64,000 bases of DNA from Thamnaconus septentrionalis. Its lineage: Eukaryota > Chordata > Actinopteri > Tetraodontiformes > Monacanthidae. A model generated the notes under the pieces. It was not told the DNA's origin. It saw only the letters and a list, made by a program, of their open reading frames with translations, and did not search any database. Location of the stretch: assembly GCA_009823395.1 (NCBI GenBank), contig CM020517.1, positions 13,377,001 to 13,441,000 on the forward strand, written 5' to 3'. Each line of letters opens with the position of its first letter. The first letter of the stretch is position 1. Shown piece by piece: positions 14,201-23,900 of the stretch. Position numbers and translations under genes: made by a program.

Positions 14201-16690
14201 CTTTATTGATGGGGGACTCATTGATCTTAATGTGTTTTGGAAATAGTGTTGCTGGAAGAGCTTGCCAACATTTTGAGTAAATGTGCTGGTGCTGCCAGGG
14301 CTAGTGAGTATCAAAGCAGAGAAAAACTGATTGGATTAGATCGATTACTAATAATTTCACATATTTCATGTGTCTTGTTAAAATGTGAATGTTTCATCGT
14401 TCTCAAGGGGCGACAAAGTACAGTTAGTTGTATAACCAATCTGTTGCAGTTAGCTGTTGCTTAATAACTTCTTGTGCAAAGATGCCTTTTTGTTTCCTCA
14501 ATTAGTGTAATTTAGACGCTGGCTTTGAAACCCCAGAAGAGTGATAGGGCAGCTTTACAAAACACTGTCACTAGGAAATATTAACTTTTAAAGCTGTGAG
14601 GTCGGCCGAGATGTGTTTCCAGGGCTGTGTTTACTCTAGCAACGCAGCAGAAACAGCCATCCGTGATTGCTGTTTGTTCTGGCCAAGCGCAAATAGGCCA
14701 TCCGGCTGAAACAGTCTCTCATTACAATCTGGCTTTTGTACAAACAGAAATAGGAATAGATCAAATATATTGATCAGTGAGTAAATATTAAGTTGGTGCC
14801 AGAAAGGTTCCCTTCCAAAAATCCAATCCAGGTTTTCCTCATCCAGACTTTGGCTGCTTGCTTCGCACAAATCAAGGTTTTACAATAAGTTGAATCCCAA
14901 AACACAATCCAGAAACCTTAATCATGCCAGGTGTGGACATCGTTACACACCCCACTCCAGCTGAAGAGCTGACCGACCCCCACAGTCTATTGTGGACACG
15001 TGAGCCTTGTTGGTAGAAATCTAAATATTCTAAATATATATATATTATATTTTGTAAAAGTTTTCTCACCAAAATATGTGTGTCTTGGTTGTCAATATAA
15101 TAATAGGTTCATCCTCACTTCTTGTGTTTACTTCTTTTGCCAGGGTGGGTATTTAACCATGCAGTCCTCAGAACCATGCTGTTGTGACATCACAAAGGGC
15201 ACTCAGACCCCTCCTGGATCAGTGACAGCGCCGTCAATGCCACCATTTTTTATTTAATTATGCGAGGCTGCCCTGGAATCTGTGATGAAAAGTAAACGGT
15301 ATACCTTGGGACCTTCAAGCACTGTGCACACAACACAAACTGGGTGCATGCGGGTTTCAATCGATCCTTCTCAGGCTCCACATGGTGGGAATCCACCAAT
15401 GGTGGGAGCACCGCATGCTTCCGTGAGGCAGAGCCGTGAGATGTCCGGACCTCTTAGTCATGCTGCACCAAACTCAATAGTGCATTGTCTCCGGGCCCCT
15501 GCGCTGCAAAACCTCAAGACGATAAGTCAAACGTGCGGGCCTCGGACATGAAGTCATCACGGCAGGAGAGCCGCTAAGCAGCACACCTTCACGGCCAGGG
15601 AACAGTTCCTGAGCGCCGTTCCCTCACTGTAAATCCTCCCAGACAAGCTGGGCCTGCTGCAGGGGCGATAAAGGCAACAATGCCTCTGCCCAGCGTGAGT
15701 TTACATGTGATAAAATATGCATATGGCATTTGAATTTATTTGCTCAGCGGCCGTTATATACACTTTTGAGTTCATTTTCCCCCCTTTTTTTGTCCCTGGT
15801 GGAACAATTATAAACAGAAGACAATCGAAAGAGGAAGAGTATTTTTTTTCTCTCTTTCTCTCTCAACTGGCTGCAGTGTATGTTCAATAAACACTGCAGC
15901 GCAGAAATGGGAGAGAGTTTGTGCTTTAGTTTACTGTTTCACTAATCTTTGTAGCTGTCATGTCTCATAGTGAAGCCCAATGTTAGTTTAAAGGTTGTGA
16001 CTTTTATTATATGACAATAATTCCTCCCATACTTGCTTTCTGCCTTTTCAGAAAACTTTAATGTGAAAACCGCCCGACTACATTGATGACAAGAAGGTAG
16101 AAGAATGAGTTGGCAATAATTGGATGACACCTTTAAACCTTTAAAGTTGGAAGTCAAGATGGTCGCCAGACCGCCTCCCGGGATACGCGCAGAGATTTTT
16201 TTTTTTTTTTTTTTTTTCGTTTAACGCGGCTGCATCATTTGATTTACGAGCACAGCGACGCTGTTTACAGCCCCGGATCCATTATCATTCAGCTGTGGGG
16301 GGTTATCGTTCCCTACCGTAGTCTCTATCTTAAATAAACACCAGAAGCAAGAGAGGGGGCCGCTTCGAAGTCACATGCGTAAAAAGCACTTGAGGCTGCG
16401 GAGGCGCGTCAAGACGCACGGAGAGACAGTGATCGACTGAGCCACTGAATCATGACCGACTTCCTGACCTGCGTTTGCTCATCACAATTTAACACAACCT
16501 TAACGGAAAAAACGAATATTTAAAACTTAGTTTTTATTTTTATTTTATTTTGCTTTTTTTTCTCCTGTAGACACGCATCTCAGACGTTTAACTGAGCGCT
16601 GCTGGTGGTGAACTGACGGGGGGCGGGGGTGTGGTGCGGCTGGGGGGCGAGTGGGCGGGGTCTAGTGAGTGACAGCAGTCTCGGTGGAGA
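8276..16690. other. Gene-free flank upstream of dll4, proximal part
   Basis: No coding exon was recognised. The longest open frame (9088-9738, - strand, 216 codons) has no recognisable domain and lies in a GC-rich stretch, so it is treated as chance. 11690-11830 is a high-complexity segment with CTTATCTC (GATA-type) and TAATTA cores, a possible distal enhancer. A T run sits at 16198-16217. The last 100 bases before the dll4 TATA box are G-rich with GC boxes. Arterial enhancers are known upstream of mammalian DLL4, so some of this DNA may be regulatory; that is inference. Confidence 0.45.
15183..15200 (+). repeat. Copy 1 of an 18-bp CRE-like dispersed motif
   Basis: TGTGACATCACAAAGGGC. The same 18-mer with one or two changes recurs at 34643-34660 (+) and 50071-50088 (-). 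The downstream flank (actcagacccctcc) also resembles the flank of the second copy (attacagacacctcc), which suggests remnants of one dispersed repeat. Confidence 0.6.
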
Positions 16691-16695
16691 AGCGG

Positions 16696-16702
16696 TATAA
16701 AA
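16696..16702 (+). promoter_or_regulatory. dll4: dll4 TATA box
   Basis: A TATAAAA heptamer lies downstream of GC-box sequence (GGGCGGGG near 16655) and about 430 bp upstream of the dll4 start codon. It predicts transcription starting near 16725 and a leader of roughly 400 nt. The leader contains upstream ATGs (see the uORF entry). The start site is inferred from TATA spacing only. Confidence 0.6.
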
Positions 16703-16750
16703 CCAGGGGAGAGACGCGGGACATCCTTTACTGGGATCCACGATGCGCTG

Positions 16751-16897
16751 ATGCTCCGCCACATGCTCGCATCACTGTTGGCAACACTTCGGCTCATCAG
16801 CAGTCTCACACAGCATCTGGCCGCCACGATGGATGGGCAACAGAAAGACCGCAGACAGACTCACTTGTGGATATTGACGTTACTGATATTAGTCTAA
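16751..16897 (+). other. Upstream ORF in the dll4 leader (48 codons)
   Basis: ATG at 16751 opens a frame of 48 codons ending at TAA 16895-16897. An internal in-frame ATG at 16829 sits in the near-optimal context GCCGCCACGATGG (A at -3, G at +4). A minimal ATG-CGC-TGA uORF at 16743-16751 overlaps its start. The predicted peptide has no recognisable domain. If the TATA box at 16696 is used, all of this is in the dll4 5' UTR and the main ATG (17134) lies 236 nt after the uORF stop. A role in limiting dll4 translation is inference. Confidence 0.5.
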
Positions 16898-17133
16898 ACG
16901 CCCTGCAGCCACTGGATAACTCGGTCTTTCCCCAACTTCACCTTCTGGTTACGGTTTCTTGGAGCTGGATCTCGCCCCTACAGGATTTGGAAGAAGGATT
17001 TATATTATTTATTTTTAAAATCATTTTCTTTTTGACGCCCTCATCCCGTTTTCCGACGTCGCCAACTTTGGAATAGGAGCGTTTACAGGACGGAAGAGAT
17101 TTTTTGAAGGATACGCATATCAAACTCTAAAGG

Positions 17134-19349
17134 ATGGCCATTTGGTTCACCTCTATCCTCGCAATAGTTATGACAATATTTACTCAGGTTAGGATTTTTA
17201 ATATAATCTCCTTAAAATAATGTTTAGTAATGTCCTATAAAAATGCCATCATTTTCATCGTTGTGCTAACTTGTTTGTAACCCTCATAGGTTCTGGGATC
17301 AGGTGTATTCGAGATAGAGTTGCATCATTTTCAGAATACGAAGGGTTTGCTGACGAATGGACACAGCTGCAGCAGCATGACCGGCTGCAGGACTTATTTC
17401 AGGGTGTGTTTGAAGAACTTCCAGACCGTGGTGTCTCCTGGAGGGTGCATTTTTGGCAACGCCATCACACCTGTTCTGGGCGCTGACTCGTTCAGCATCC
17501 AGCAGGACGCCCGGCTCCGCCTGCCGCTCAACTTCACCTGGCCGGTAAGAGCACCGTGCGCTACAACTGTTTGATTTGAATTGCCATTCGAATATGGTTC
17601 AGAGAAGATGAGAGATAAGAGAAGACGCTATTTAAACAAATGACTTTAAATGGTTTTGTTTGGTAGCTTTAATAAAACTTCCGTGGTTTATTGCTTTATG
17701 GTTTCCAATGAATTCAGTGGCATATGGTGCCTTTTATTGCTGATGCCCAAGTGTAAATGTTAGGGTTATGTTCCAGACAAACACTGGAGATTAGATTGGC
17801 GTTTGTAAAATCTATTCAAACAGCGGTCAAATTTGCGGAAGATAAAATGCATTACGCGGAAAAAAAAATCAAAATTAAACATAAATTTACCTGATGGTTG
17901 GCACAACTTTTTTTCTTGAATGAAACAGTATAATTTTTCATCATTGTCTTTGTTTCGGTGATCTTTATTTCCTCTCTGTCTCTTCCACAGGGCGCTTTCT
18001 CCTTAGTTATCGAAGCCTGGTATTCTCCAGAAGCTGATCAACCTGGAGGTGAGGAGACGCTCCCTAACCATCCACCACTAGAGGGAGACATCCCATTTGA
18101 GACAGATAATTTGTATCCTGTCACTTACAAAAAAAAAGAAAAGAAAGATTTTATTTTTTTTTAAAGTCACGTCTCCACGTGCAATTGGCCGCATGTGGCT
18201 TTTTCCCAGCGTCCTGGATTGTGCTGTTTGTTAGGATGTCTTATGTCACACGACAATTCCGCACAATCAAATCTCCCTCAACACAATTGCACTTCCTCTG
18301 TTTTATTTTTGGCAATGCCTGGGAAAGTGTGCGGGCTTAAGTGAGAGAACCGACTCTTGCCAAAAATCCCATGACAGGCCCTTCCTGGATTTTACACCTT
18401 TTTTGTTAGGCCCTTCATAACAGGGTCACGATGGTCACGTGCGAAAGGAAGAGGAAATTTACACCAATGGTGTTATTGTCAAACAAATCACTGAGGAAGA
18501 AATCATCACAATCACATTTATCAGCAGTGCAGAGTTGTCCCGACATACTTTATCTAAATTTCGACTCAACTCCATGTCTTCTGGCCTTCTTCCCTTTTCT
18601 CCACAGAAACCACCAACCCCGATTTCTTGATTAGTTCTTTTGCCATCCATAAACAGTTGGGAATAGGGCGTGAGTGGTCCCAGGAAGTACAGAACGTGAC
18701 GCAGACGGAGCTAAGGTACTCATACCGCTTCATCTGCAATGACAATTACTACGGCGACACTTGTTCCAAAATATGCACCCCGAGAGACGACCGTTTTGGC
18801 CACTACACCTGCAAGTCGGATGGGCAAATAGCCTGTCTGCCGGGATGGAAGGGAGAATACTGCCAAGAACGTAAGCAAGAGTATAAGACTCCATGTGGAC
18901 ACTTGATGTTGTTTGTGGGTTTTGTAAGGGACGAGGCAGGGCAGGTTCTGGCACAGGGATGGGCAAACTTTTTGACTGGTGAACCAGAGAGGCAAGAGCA
19001 GGTGGATGGGGTTTTTTGGTGATCCATCTCATAGGAGGAAAAAAGTATATCATTGGTTAAGTAGAAAACATGTGGTTTAATTTTAATTGAAAATGAACAA
19101 AATATGTCTTTGAATCTCCACGGTATTGAGCTCTTTATTGAAATGACTCTTGAAACACTGAATATAAATGGATGAAATACAGCAATTTTATTAGTTACTT
19201 ACTATTAAATTAAGTTCTTCAAGTTCGGTTGGCCTGATTAGAAAGTTTAACGGGCTGTTTATGGACCCCCGGACCATAGTTTGCCCATGCCTGTTCTAGC
19301 ATGTCATGTAGCCGCGCAATTAACATCGCAGCTGCCTACCTGCTACACG

Positions 19350-19428
<79 letters not shown>

Positions 19429-19818
19429 ACTCTAAACCGAACACAAGAGAGAAAGAGGAGCCGCCCGGGTGTCATTTGAGAGCCCCACTCGCTGCACTTT
19501 CTCTGCGGGACGCGTGCAGTGTTAATCCCGGGCGGTGGTCGCCCGCCCGCCCGGCAGCAGCCGCAGCCGCAGTGGCGGCAAAAGCGGCGCGCGCCGGGGT
19601 TAATCGCGGTATTATCGGCCGCCACGCGCCACTAAATGGCGCGCTCTATTGTTGAAGGCGCGCGGGGCAGCAGCTGCAAACGGGGCTCGCGCTGCCCGCC
19701 GATAACAATGGGGGCAGATGTCCTGCTTCACCCCCACCTCCTGCCGAGGAAGAAAAGGCATCTGCTGCGCATTCAGTAGCCGTTAAACACAAATAAAACC
19801 AGTGCAAAACCAACAACA

Positions 19819-19854
<36 letters not shown>

Positions 19855-20116
19855 AGGGAGGAGCAGGCGAGATAATTAAAGTTATGTTGTAAACTGAAAT
19901 TAGTCATCTAGCCAGACGTAGCAGCATATGGAAAGCGTAAAAGAGGATTGAAAAGTGTGTCTGATACTAGATGACTGAAATATTTAAAGACTTGTTTTTT
20001 TCTCTTCCAGCTGTCTGTCTTGAAGGCTGCAATGAAAGAAATGCAAACTGCACCTTACCTGGAGAGTGCAAGTAAGTATTCAAGAATTACTCTTTAAATC
20101 AGTCATCAAATTATTG

Positions 20117-20168
<52 letters not shown>

Positions 20169-22483
20169 TCTGTTCAGCAGATATTCTGTTACAGCATGGA
20201 GGTAGATAATACTACCCACTTATTTAAAACAACTAATGGGCCTTTTAATTTGAGGGTAAATATATCTGTGTTTGTTGTCTTTTCAATTCACCAGCATGGC
20301 TTTGTGGATTAAAAGGTTTTGTTGTTGAACATGTAAACAGGTGCAGAAAGGGCTGGCAGGGACTCTTTTGTGACGTGTGTACACCCCATCCGACCTGCAA
20401 ACATGGTACCTGCAAAGAGCCGTGGCAGTGCACCTGCAAGGAAGGCTGGGGGGGCATCTTTTGCGACCAAGGTGTGTAACCGTTCTCCGCGGCTGCAAGA
20501 GAACCGACTGCAAAGATCACGTACGGTGGTGATGACGCGGAGGCTGCTGCTCATTTGTGTTCACAGACCTGAACTACTGCACACACCACACGCCTTGTGC
20601 CAACGGGGCCAGGTGCATGAACACCGGCCAGGGCAGCTACACCTGCACCTGTCCGCCGGGCTACACCGGCGTCAACTGCGAGGAGGTCATGAAGTGTGAC
20701 AGCCAGTCCTGCCGCAATGGAGGCAGCTGCCGGGTGAGTGCGGAAATCTCTCTCGCTCCTTTCCCACAACACAGGCCTTCCTGTTTTTGTTTTTGCCTCA
20801 GTCTATCTGCGCGCTCCAGGAGGATGCTATCGATTGTCAAGTCAGTAGATGACCCAGTTCACAGAGTGCGGACTGTAAATAGAATTCAAACAGAGGATAA
20901 TGGGGGTTTGTAAGGGCAGCGGCGGACAGGATACGATAAAACAAAACATCTGACAAGAGAGCTTTTCGATAAACTTTATATCTTTTTTCCCTCTCTCTTT
21001 TTGCAGGACTCAGAGAGCGGCTATCGGTGTGAGTGCCCGAAAGGTTTTACGGGGACGCATTGTGATGACAGGGTGAACGCGTGCGCAAACACAACCTGCT
21101 TTTTCGGTGGCAAGTGCAGAGAAGTGGACAGCGGGCACGCCTACATGTGCGAGTGTCCTGCCGGCTTCACCGGCTCCAACTGTGAGAAGAAAGTGGATCG
21201 ATGTACGTCCATGCAGTGTGGCAACGGTAAGACCTCCGAAGACCTGTAGGGTAGAGGATAACGTTGCAAAACGGGGCCTTTCGCTGACATCACTTCTTCT
21301 CCTTCTTCTTCCCCTTCTTCTTCTCCTTTTTCTCCCCCTTGTTCTTCCTCTTCGTCCCATTCCTATTCCACTTCTTCCCCTTCTTTTTCTCCTTCTTCTT
21401 CCTCTTCTTCTTCTGCTCCTTCCGCGGCAGGCGGCCACTGCGTGATGCTTGGCAGCCGCCCGCAGTGCAGCTGCCTCTCGGGCTTCCGAGGTCCCCACTG
21501 CGAGATCAACGTCAACGAGTGCGCCAGGAGCCCCTGCGCCAACGGCGCCACCTGCGTGGACAGCATCAACCACTACACCTGCGCCTGCCCGCCGGGCTAC
21601 GCGGGCCGCCACTGCGACAGGCCGACGGACCGCTGCGCCTCGCGGCCCTGCCTCAACGGCGGCACCTGCGTCGCCGACGACGGGGGCGAGGAAGAGGGGC
21701 AGCCGACCTGCGTCTGCCCGGAAAACTACAGCGGCCCCTGGTGTCAGTTTAGAGACGTGGCGCCTCGCCCCGCGAACACCCCCAGCCCCAACGTGGGCCC
21801 GGAGTCCGAGGACGGGCTGAGCTTGGCGGCCGTGGGTCTGGGCGTCGGCCTGGTGGCGGCGCTGGTGTTCGGCTGCATGGCGGTGACGGCGGCATGCCAC
21901 GTGAGGAGGCGGCGGGACAAGGAGCGGGACGCGGAGACCATGAACAACCTCTCCAAGGGCGACTTTCAGAGAGAGAACCTGATCTCCACTCTGGAGCTCA
22001 AGAACAACAATAAAAAGGTGGAGCTGGAGGTGGACTGCCCCGGGGAAAAGTCCAACCGCAAGCGCGTCAACCACCTGGACTATAACACCTCGGCGGGGTA
22101 CAAGGACGAGTCGTCCTTCTCGGACAAAGACGAAAACTGTGAAAAGACGATAGAGGACAAAAAGCATTTTGCTCGCACGTACAGGTAGGTGGTTCCTCTT
22201 TGTCGGCCTGCAGGGTGTTTTGCTTGTGTTGCGATATTCGCCTCAGGAAGTGACGTGGCACCTTTTCTCTTCACAGTGAAAGACCCGAGTGTAGAATATC
22301 CACAATAAGTTCTTCCAGAGATTCAATGTACCAGTCTGTCTTTGTAATAGCAGAGGAGAAAAATGAGTGCATTATTGCAACAGAGGTAAACAAAAAATAA
22401 AAATTGTGTATTGTTACATTCTCAGCTCGTTTCACTGCTGACGGAGCCGCTTAACGTGTTCTCTCTTCTTTTGTCAGGTATAA
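17134..22483 (+). CDS. dll4: Delta-like protein 4 (Notch ligand), 11 coding exons
   Basis: Type I membrane ligand that activates Notch on neighbouring cells, best known in endothelial tip/stalk selection and arterial identity. Exons: 17134-17187, 17290-17544, 17991-18048, 18607-18870, 20011-20071, 20341-20471, 20567-20733, 21007-21226, 21431-22184, 22277-22385, 22478-22483; all introns GT-AG and phases agree; 692 aa (human 685). Signal peptide about 1-21 (...VLG|SGVF); MNNL domain; DSL domain with six cysteines C166, C175, C179, C191, C199, C208 and F186 in the FGHY Notch-contact motif; eight EGF repeats to about C508, the last with an acidic DDGGEEEG insert; TM about 534-558 followed by RRRR; cytoplasmic tail with [11 protein letters not shown]-terminal ATEV PDZ ligand. 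[12 protein letters not shown] in EGF5/6 and chac1 next door favour dll4 over dll1. The last exon encodes only the final Val and the stop codon. Intron 4 holds a transposon, microsatellites and a CpG-rich block. Confidence 0.96.
18203..18327 (+). promoter_or_regulatory. dll4: SOX/ETS/RBPJ-like motif cluster in dll4 intron 3
   Basis: Within 125 bp of intron 3 there are an RBPJ-like TTCCCAGC (18203-18210), SOX-type ACAAT cores at 18253, 18263 and 18283 (a reverse one, ATTGTG, at 18218), an ETS core CACTTCCT (18290-18297) and TGGGAAA (18320-18326). Further GGAA and ACAAT cores follow at 18440-18520. The mammalian DLL4 intron 3 arterial enhancer is built from ETS, SOXF and RBPJ sites, so this is a plausible counterpart. 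Motif cores this short occur often by chance. Confidence 0.4.
18954..19293 (+). mobile_element. Nonautonomous hAT-type transposon, copy 1 (dll4 intron 4)
   Basis: A 340-bp element with ends CAGGGATGGGCAAACT and AGTTTGCCCATGCCTG (inverted repeats). It is flanked by an 8-bp target duplication with one mismatch (TTCTGGCA 18946-18953, TTCTAGCA 19294-19301). Eight-bp duplications and CAGG ends fit the hAT superfamily. It has no transposase. It shares its interior with the copies at 24627-24959 (inverted) and 54831-55231. Confidence 0.8.
19351..19427. repeat. (TG)n microsatellite, dll4 intron 4
   Basis: 77 bp of uninterrupted TG, a few tens of bases after copy 1 of the hAT-type element. Confidence 0.95.
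19445..19720. other. CpG-rich block inside dll4 intron 4
   Basis: About 275 bp with dense CpG (for example GCCCGCCCGCCCGG, GGCGCGCGCCGG, AAATGGCGCGCTC) between two microsatellites, in contrast to the AT-rich intron around it. No exon fits the dll4 frame here. It could be an intronic CpG island, an alternative promoter or an enhancer. Confidence 0.5.
19819..19855. repeat. (TC)n(AC)n compound microsatellite, dll4 intron 4
   Basis: TC units from 19819 run directly into AC units from 19831. Confidence 0.9.
20117..20168. repeat. (AGAT)13 microsatellite, dll4 intron 5
   Basis: Thirteen AGAT tetramers, about 45 bp after the exon 5 donor. Confidence 0.95.
21287..21423. repeat. CTT-rich polypyrimidine tract filling dll4 intron 8
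   Basis: Nearly pure C/T on the + strand (CTTCTTCTCC-type units) over about 135 bp, ending at the acceptor of exon 9 (CCGCGGCAG at 21422-21430). It makes up most of this 204-bp intron. Confidence 0.85.
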
Positions 22484-23900
22484 TAAACCGAAGAGTCTCT
22501 TCACTGTCAGCGTTGGATACCTTGTGGACTGTTTACAGGTGTGGAGAGACTGGGATTATTTAAATTCAAGTTGCTGCTCTTTAAAGCTTGATAACTGGAC
22601 AGAGCCGACGAGCTCTTGTGATTTCCCGACAGAACTTAAACTACTAATCTACGTAAGAATGTAAAGACTGAAAATTGAAGAATGTCACAAACGACACAAC
22701 GAGCTGAGCTGACTTGTGCGCACGCATTTGACCCCCTCCCTCGAATCCCCCCCGAGGACCAGACGACCTTGTCCTTTCGTTGCACCCAAGGGCTTCAGAC
22801 TGAGATGTTTATGTCTGCATGTTGATTAGTAGAAGAGGACCGCGCCGACGTGCCCTCCTCCTCCGGCCCATTGCGGAAATTAGCAATCAAGGAACAGCGC
22901 CCTGCAAAACACGCCTGTGGAGGGAGGGGGAAAGCCGGCCTCTTCTGGGTTTGTTGTGGCCTCCTGTGCGCTATGCAAAAAAATATAAATCATTTTGCCA
23001 TCCTGCTGAAGCAAAAAGAGGGACAGCTACTGAAAACGGTTCATTTTTTGAAGGATGTTTGAGGTTAACCCGTCGTGTGAACCTTTTTTCTTATTAAGAA
23101 TGTATGCAGCCGAGATCACCGAGCCTTATAAATGTGTTTGAGACAAGCATCGTGCCCTGCCTTATTGTGATTGTTCAGATCAAAAACGATGCAATGTGGC
23201 ATAGCCCCGTGTGGAACTCAGAACAGGGCCTTGTTCTTTTTTTTTTTCTATCTTATGCAAGATCCTCCTTAAAATTAAGACAAAGAAAAACATGAAGTGA
23301 CTATCGCACCAAGGACGCCTTTGAAGGAAATACTGAACCAATAATGTTTATTTTGTAAGATTAGCATTTCCATAGTAATTTAAGAATATGAAGCACTGAT
23401 CCTTCTCTTTCTATGTTTTATAAAGTTATTTTGTATATACTGTATATTTATATTTTGAGATTAGAAGTATGAGCATCTGTGTTTAAGTTGATGCCCGGAA
23501 AAGTTGAATTTATTTTTAAAGTTTTGTTGGTGATATGTTATTAATTTGTTTTGTTATAAAAAAGAAAGAAACAATGAATACATATCTGGTACACTGTTTG
23601 TTTGTTACTCCTTGTCAGTCGAATGTACATGTGGTCAAATAGAGATCCTAATTTATATGTTGGAATCATCTAGAATATATGTGTGTCAGCCGTGTGGAAG
23701 AGGCCACATGATCTACCGTTCCAGTCGTGTATTGGGCCTATTTTGGTGATTCCATGTCTGTGTATTTGGCATTTGTGTCGGTGTGACGTGAAATCAATGT
23801 GCTAGCAATCATTCAGTGGACAGTTTTGTAATTGGCAGCATTATAAGGAGCTACATAAACAAGAAAAAGATATATATTTAAAGCATTAAAAAAACATCTG
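22484..23900 (+). other. dll4: dll4 3' UTR (probable)
   Basis: Sequence after the dll4 stop is increasingly AT-rich with several ATTTA and TATTTAT elements (for example 23435-23460, 23505-23520), typical of unstable mRNAs. ATTAAA at 23885-23890 is a candidate polyadenylation signal. The end point is inferred. Confidence 0.45.

Noticed and set aside
21010..22167. 385-codon open frame on the - strand across dll4 exons 8-9
   Set aside because: It is antisense to GC-rich conserved dll4 coding exons and crosses a real intron; its composition is Arg/Ala/Val-rich and it has no domain.
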